Origin: Acidobacteriota bacterium | GTDB taxonomy: Bacteria > Acidobacteriota > UBA6911 | Reading direction: 5' to 3' | DNA length: 45,729 nucleotides | Assembly (NCBI GenBank): GCA_016933615.1 | Contig: JAFGAO010000128.1 | Location: forward strand, 1 to 45,729 | Shown here: positions 42,621-45,729 of the stretch, piece after piece | Layout: each line of letters opens with the position of its first letter | Numbering within the stretch: the stretch's first letter is position 1 | Notes under the pieces: model-generated | Seen by the model: the letters and a program-made list of their open reading frames with translations, nothing else | Database searches by the model: none | Told to the model about the DNA's origin: nothing | Program-made: the position numbers and the translations under genes

Positions 42621-44534
42621 CTATTCAGTACTGTTGCGCCGCGGGGATTCTCCGGAACCGGAATTTGTTGAATCCGTTGCGGGCAGGACAAGATCGTGCG
42701 CCGTCGTCGCCAGCTCCACCTCTTTGCCGCCGGCATACACTTTGTGCTTTCCTTTCGAGCGGTACCATTCCGCCAGGTCGGCCGTCCTGTGCCGGCTTTC
42801 GACAATCTGGCGCCAGCCCAGTCCGGTATTGTAGGCGCAGAAGGATATCTCCCCCTCTTCGGTTCCGTTCGGGATCACGCACATTTCCGTGCGCCGGAAA
42901 TCGTAGGTCCACAGGTCCTGAAACCACATCCCCTCGACGCAAAGGACTCTCCACTGTTCGCCGTCGGACCGGGTCCGCATGCGGTCGTTCCTGTCGCTGT
43001 CCGCTTTCTCGGAACTGGGACGGAACAGGCGTACGATCTGCGAAATGGGGAATCCATCCGGAGCCTGCGCCGCCCGGTAATTGCGCAGGATGGCCATCGC
43101 AAGCTGCAGTCCGGTCAGCTTCCGCCCGCGGGCCGTGTCGGTGATCACCGCGACATCCCGCATGAAGCGCTCATAGTCGAAAAACCTGAAAAGCGGGATC
43201 CATTCCCCCGTCCGCCGGTTGACAACCAGAAGGGTGAACACGCCGCAATCGGGATGGCAGTTGCACGCGCTCCAGCCCCATGCGGCATCGGGCCCCTGGA
43301 GGATGTCCATGACGCCGGTGAACGCGCTGTAGGTGGAAAGCGGGAACCAGTCGCGCATGGGCTCCAGCTTTCCCCGCAGTTGCACGCGCAGATCTTCCAC
43401 CAGATGCGCCAGGGTGTATCTCTTCGAAAAACGGGACGCATCGTCGATCTTTTCGTCCCGCCCGGTGAAAGAAACCGGCTGGAACACGACCGTCTGCACC
43501 TTGTCCACGTTGCGCACGGCGAATTCGACGATCGGCCCGACGGCGTCCTGATTGACCGTGTTGATCACGGTGGTGACCACGGTCGTTTTCATCCCGGCTC
43601 TGGCTATGTTTTCGATGGCCTGAAGCTTGACGTCGAAGAGGTTGTTCACGCCGCGATGCCGGTTCCTCTCGTTGCCGATGCCGTCGAACTGCATGTAGAC
43701 GCCGTGCAGGCCCGCTTCCTTGGCCCGGCGCGTGAATTCCTCGCTCTGCGCGAACCGGATGCCGTTTGTCGCCGCGAGAATGCGGTAGAATCCTATTTTC
43801 TTCGCGTAGGCGACGGCTTCCAGAAAATGAGGGGAAAGCGTGGGCTCCCCCCCGGAGAAAAGTATGATGATCTGGCGGCGCGGCTTGAAAGAGACGGCCC
43901 GGTCCAGAATCGCCTGAACCTCCCCGAGACCGGGCTCGTGGACGTAACCGACCTGGTTGGCATCGGTGAAGCAGGGATTGCACATCATGTTGCAGCGGTT
44001 GGTCAGATCCACCGTCAGCACCGTGCCGCGCCCGTATCGGATCGAGGATGCGCCGTGGCGGTGCAGGGTTTCATCGTCAACCGACTGGAAATCCCGGCCG
44101 AAGAAGAGGCTTTCGATCCGGCGCGTAAAATCGGCGTTGGTCGACAGGACGTCTTCGAAGGAGCCGTGGATTTCGCAGGTTTTCCGCATCAGGATGCGGC
44201 CGTTTTCCTCGACGAGCCGGGCCTTGATTTCCCCCGGATGCCCTTTGAGCAGAACGTCTATATCCGCCTCCCCGCGGGCGATCCTGTCCCGGATTTCCGG
44301 AACACAGCGGGGGCAGAGGGAATCGGTTTCCCTCGGGAATCCGAGCGGGGGCATGGAACGTTCGCGGCTTTTGGCCATCCTGCCGGGAGCCCAACCGGGA
44401 GAAGGGAGATCCCCTTCCGGAAGTCTTGTGTTGACCGCCTGAAACACGCTCCAGGCAAGATTCGCGGCCGCGGAAATCATGGAGGAACCGAGGCGGTGGA
44501 AACCATTGCCGGAGTGATTGTGATTCTCGCTCAT
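42621..44534 (-). CDS. Radical SAM protein resembling tetraether lipid synthase (Tes/MJ0619 type)
   Basis: A 637-aa radical SAM protein. The cluster motif is C181-x3-C185-x2-C188 in DLTNRCNMMCNPCF, followed by FSGGEPTLSP and VYMQFDGIG. The N-terminal zinc-ribbon-like C74-x2-C77 and C120 with H123 (KTCEIHG), and the C-terminal EGMWFQDLWTYDFRR...MCVIPNGTEEGEISFCAYN region, are features I associate with the Tes family that joins lipid tails in archaea (family knowledge). Bacterial members are proposed to make membrane-spanning lipids; the substrate here is not proven. It is upstream of lpxD on the same strand. ATG 44534 has an unusually close Shine-Dalgarno (AAGGA directly before it), so a later start is possible. 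Confidence 0.82.
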   Translation of the reverse strand: MSENHNHSGNGFHRLGSSMISAAANLAWSVFQAVNTRLPEGDLPSPGWAPGRMAKSRERSMPPLGFPRETDSLCPRCVPEIRDRIARGEADIDVLLKGHPGEIKARLVEENGRILMRKTCEIHGSFEDVLSTNADFTRRIESLFFGRDFQSVDDETLHRHGASSIRYGRGTVLTVDLTNRCNMMCNPCFTDANQVGYVHEPGLGEVQAILDRAVSFKPRRQIIILFSGGEPTLSPHFLEAVAYAKKIGFYRILAATNGIRFAQSEEFTRRAKEAGLHGVYMQFDGIGNERNRHRGVNNLFDVKLQAIENIARAGMKTTVVTTVINTVNQDAVGPIVEFAVRNVDKVQTVVFQPVSFTGRDEKIDDASRFSKRYTLAHLVEDLRVQLRGKLEPMRDWFPLSTYSAFTGVMDILQGPDAAWGWSACNCHPDCGVFTLLVVNRRTGEWIPLFRFFDYERFMRDVAVITDTARGRKLTGLQLAMAILRNYRAAQAPDGFPISQIVRLFRPSSEKADSDRNDRMRTRSDGEQWRVLCVEGMWFQDLWTYDFRRTEMCVIPNGTEEGEISFCAYNTGLGWRQIVESRHRTADLAEWYRSKGKHKVYAGGKEVELATTAHDLVLPATDSTNSGSGESPRRNSTE

Positions 44535-44770
44535 TCCTTTTATCCGGGCCCTTCAGCGAAAGCGTTTTGCATGGGTTAAAGTATCAATATTTGCCATTTC
44601 CGTCCATTCAATTCAATCGCGGCCGGCGGCGGATAGAAGGGATACGGCCCCCGGAAAGGTTATTGTTTTCCCCGAAATCTCTGCGTACAATGCCGTCTGC
44701 GAAGCGTTTGCATTCAAAATAGCGGTCCACTTCGGGACCCGTGCAGGCCGAAATCAAAGGGAAAGACCAA
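44535..44770. other. Divergent intergenic region
   Basis: About 235 nt between the leftward radical SAM gene and the rightward small membrane gene. It contains the candidate rightward promoter listed separately. No other feature is seen. Confidence 0.5.
44663..44691 (+). promoter_or_regulatory. Candidate promoter for the small membrane protein gene
   Basis: TTGTTT and TACAAT are separated by 17 bp, about 80 nt before the ATG at 44771. Confidence 0.45.
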
Positions 44771-45166
44771 ATGCCGCTCTGGAAAAATCTTTACAACACA
44801 ATCTGGCTCGCTTTTTTTTCATGCGTGCTGGTGCCGCGGTGGATGGGCGAAATCGCCGGACTTGCAGTCCATGCGCTGCTCGGACTGTTTCTTCTTGTCA
44901 TGACCGCATCCAATGCCCGCAGGCTCGCGGCGCTGCCCGTACCGCCCCGCCTGAAACGCATCAGCAAAGTAACGATGGGTTTCGCCGTATTCCAGCTTGC
45001 CGCCGGCATGGCGCTGGGAGGGCTCCGTCATCTGGCGCCCGAACTGCCGATTGTCGCCCCGGTCATTTACGGCATGCACGTCGTCGTCGCCCTGGCGATC
45101 CTGGCCCAGACGTCCTCCGTGGCCACGGCCTACGACATGTGGGAAGAGAAGGAGTTCCAACAATAA
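44771..45166 (+). CDS. Small multi-pass membrane protein of unknown function
   Basis: A 131-aa protein with four hydrophobic helices (about 10-25, 29-48, 63-82 and 95-115) and no catalytic motif. ATG 44771 is preferred over GTG 44741 because AAAGGGA lies 8 nt upstream and the first ten residues of the longer form are polar and non-conserved-looking. It is followed 65 nt later by a secreted-protein gene on the same strand. No family is recognised. Confidence 0.75.
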   Translation: MPLWKNLYNTIWLAFFSCVLVPRWMGEIAGLAVHALLGLFLLVMTASNARRLAALPVPPRLKRISKVTMGFAVFQLAAGMALGGLRHLAPELPIVAPVIYGMHVVVALAILAQTSSVATAYDMWEEKEFQQ

Positions 45167-45231
45167 GGGTTCGCGCAAAAATAAGTTTACATTTTGGCGC
45201 GAGCCCTAAGTGGATTCATGGGAAAGACGTC

Positions 45232-45729
45232 ATGATGCCGATAGCTGCAATACTTGTTCTCTTTCTCGGCGCTCCGGCCGTAATGCAATCGCCGGCCGGC
45301 CTGCCCGACCTTGAGACTTTTTTCCGGAACGTTCAGGACAACCTGCGCAGCGACCGGCTGCTGCAGGGCCGCTACACCTTCAATATGAAGGAATCCAAGT
45401 TCGAGACCGACGAACAGGGGAACCCAAGGGTAGTGGAGGAAAATGAATACGAAATTTTTCCTTACCTGGATGAAGATCTCACCTATCGGAGGCATATTTC
45501 AAAAAACGGACGGCCGCTGAGCCCTGAAGAGATCGAAAAACAGGACCGCGAACACGAAAAGAAGCTGGAAGAAAGAAAAAAGGATCTGGAAAAGTCGGGA
45601 ATCGACGAAGAGACAGATTATTTAGAGAGAGAAAAGATTGAAAGACTGAAAGAGGATCGGATTATCGGGGAGATCCCCCTTATCTACGATATCGAGATGA
45701 TCGGCCGGGAAACGCTCGAGGGGCGCAGC
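45232..45729 (+). CDS. Secreted protein with charged coiled-coil segment (partial, runs off the window)
   Basis: An open frame of 166 codons to the window edge, absent from the ORF track because it has no stop. It starts MMPIAAILVLFLGAPAVMQS, a signal peptide, then a region LLQGRYTFNMKESKFETDEQ and a highly charged helix (EKQDREHEKKLEERKKDLEK). The YEIFPYLDEDLTYRR / KNGRPLSPEE pattern resembles secreted proteins of the outer-membrane lipoprotein-sorting type, but this is a weak impression. GGAAAG lies 5 nt upstream of ATG 45232; 45235 is equally possible. The function is unknown. Confidence 0.75.
   Translation, partial: MMPIAAILVLFLGAPAVMQSPAGLPDLETFFRNVQDNLRSDRLLQGRYTFNMKESKFETDEQGNPRVVEENEYEIFPYLDEDLTYRRHISKNGRPLSPEEIEKQDREHEKKLEERKKDLEKSGIDEETDYLEREKIERLKEDRIIGEIPLIYDIEMIGRETLEGRS

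Noticed and set aside
42696-44579. 627-aa ORF on the plus strand opposite the radical SAM gene
   Set aside because: It is antisense to a gene with clear radical SAM motifs and has no recognisable domain; long antisense frames are common in GC-rich DNA.

Overview
This window comes from the genome of a GC-rich, diderm (Gram-negative type) bacterium. The diderm call rests on lpxD and a heptose-kinase gene for lipid A/LPS synthesis, secreted beta-barrel proteins and Tat-exported proteins. The left edge holds the 5' end of a 16S rRNA gene on the minus strand. Its start, together with the gene mix, makes me suspect an Acidobacteriota-like lineage such as Candidatus Aminicenantes, but that is a guess from memory of such sequences and was not tested.

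Layout: (1) 1-360, rRNA operon start with two near-consensus promoters, a boxA-like element and a leader hairpin, all reading left. (2) 962-2684, two tandem paralogous outer-membrane beta-barrel genes. (3) 2841-4991, purN and purF on the minus strand. (4) 5369-8591, an LsrF-type thiolase/aldolase followed by a class II aldolase/short-chain dehydrogenase fusion. (5) 8727-19823, a long plus-strand housekeeping run: ruvA, ruvB, moxR, DUF58, a TgpA-type transglutaminase, rimO, yacG, pgpA, cinA, thpR, plsY and a Trm112-like protein. (6) 19976-21262, a minus-strand SDR and pterin-4a-carbinolamine dehydratase. (7) 21594-30174, a redox island: NuoE-, NuoF- and HoxU/NuoG-like iron-sulfur flavoproteins, an FMN glutamate-synthase-domain protein with no amidotransferase, then a Tat-type HybA-like ferredoxin, an NrfD-type membrane protein and a membrane-anchored GcvH-like protein that has lost its lipoyl lysine. 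(8) 30296-37105, an MFS carrier, a sodium:solute symporter followed by two tiny single-helix membrane proteins absent from the ORF track, a Tat-exported metallophosphoesterase and an unusual acyl-CoA dehydrogenase. (9) 37195-44534, a minus-strand block: a periplasmic coiled-coil protein, heptose kinase, a zinc-finger protein, pyrE, a SprT-like metalloprotease, lpxD and a large radical SAM protein resembling tetraether-lipid synthase. (10) 44771 to the end, a small membrane protein and the start of a secreted protein that runs off the window.

The most interesting parts are the redox island, which looks like a soluble NADH-oxidising flavoprotein set next to a membrane quinone-type module; the Tes-like radical SAM gene beside lpxD; the symporter with two micro-proteins; and a dispersed palindromic repeat (GGGCGAAC-N5-GTTCGCCC) present at three loci, one a 52-bp tandem array whose edge provides the stop codon of an SDR gene. 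Family calls are from motif recognition by eye. No database search, alignment program or folding program was run.
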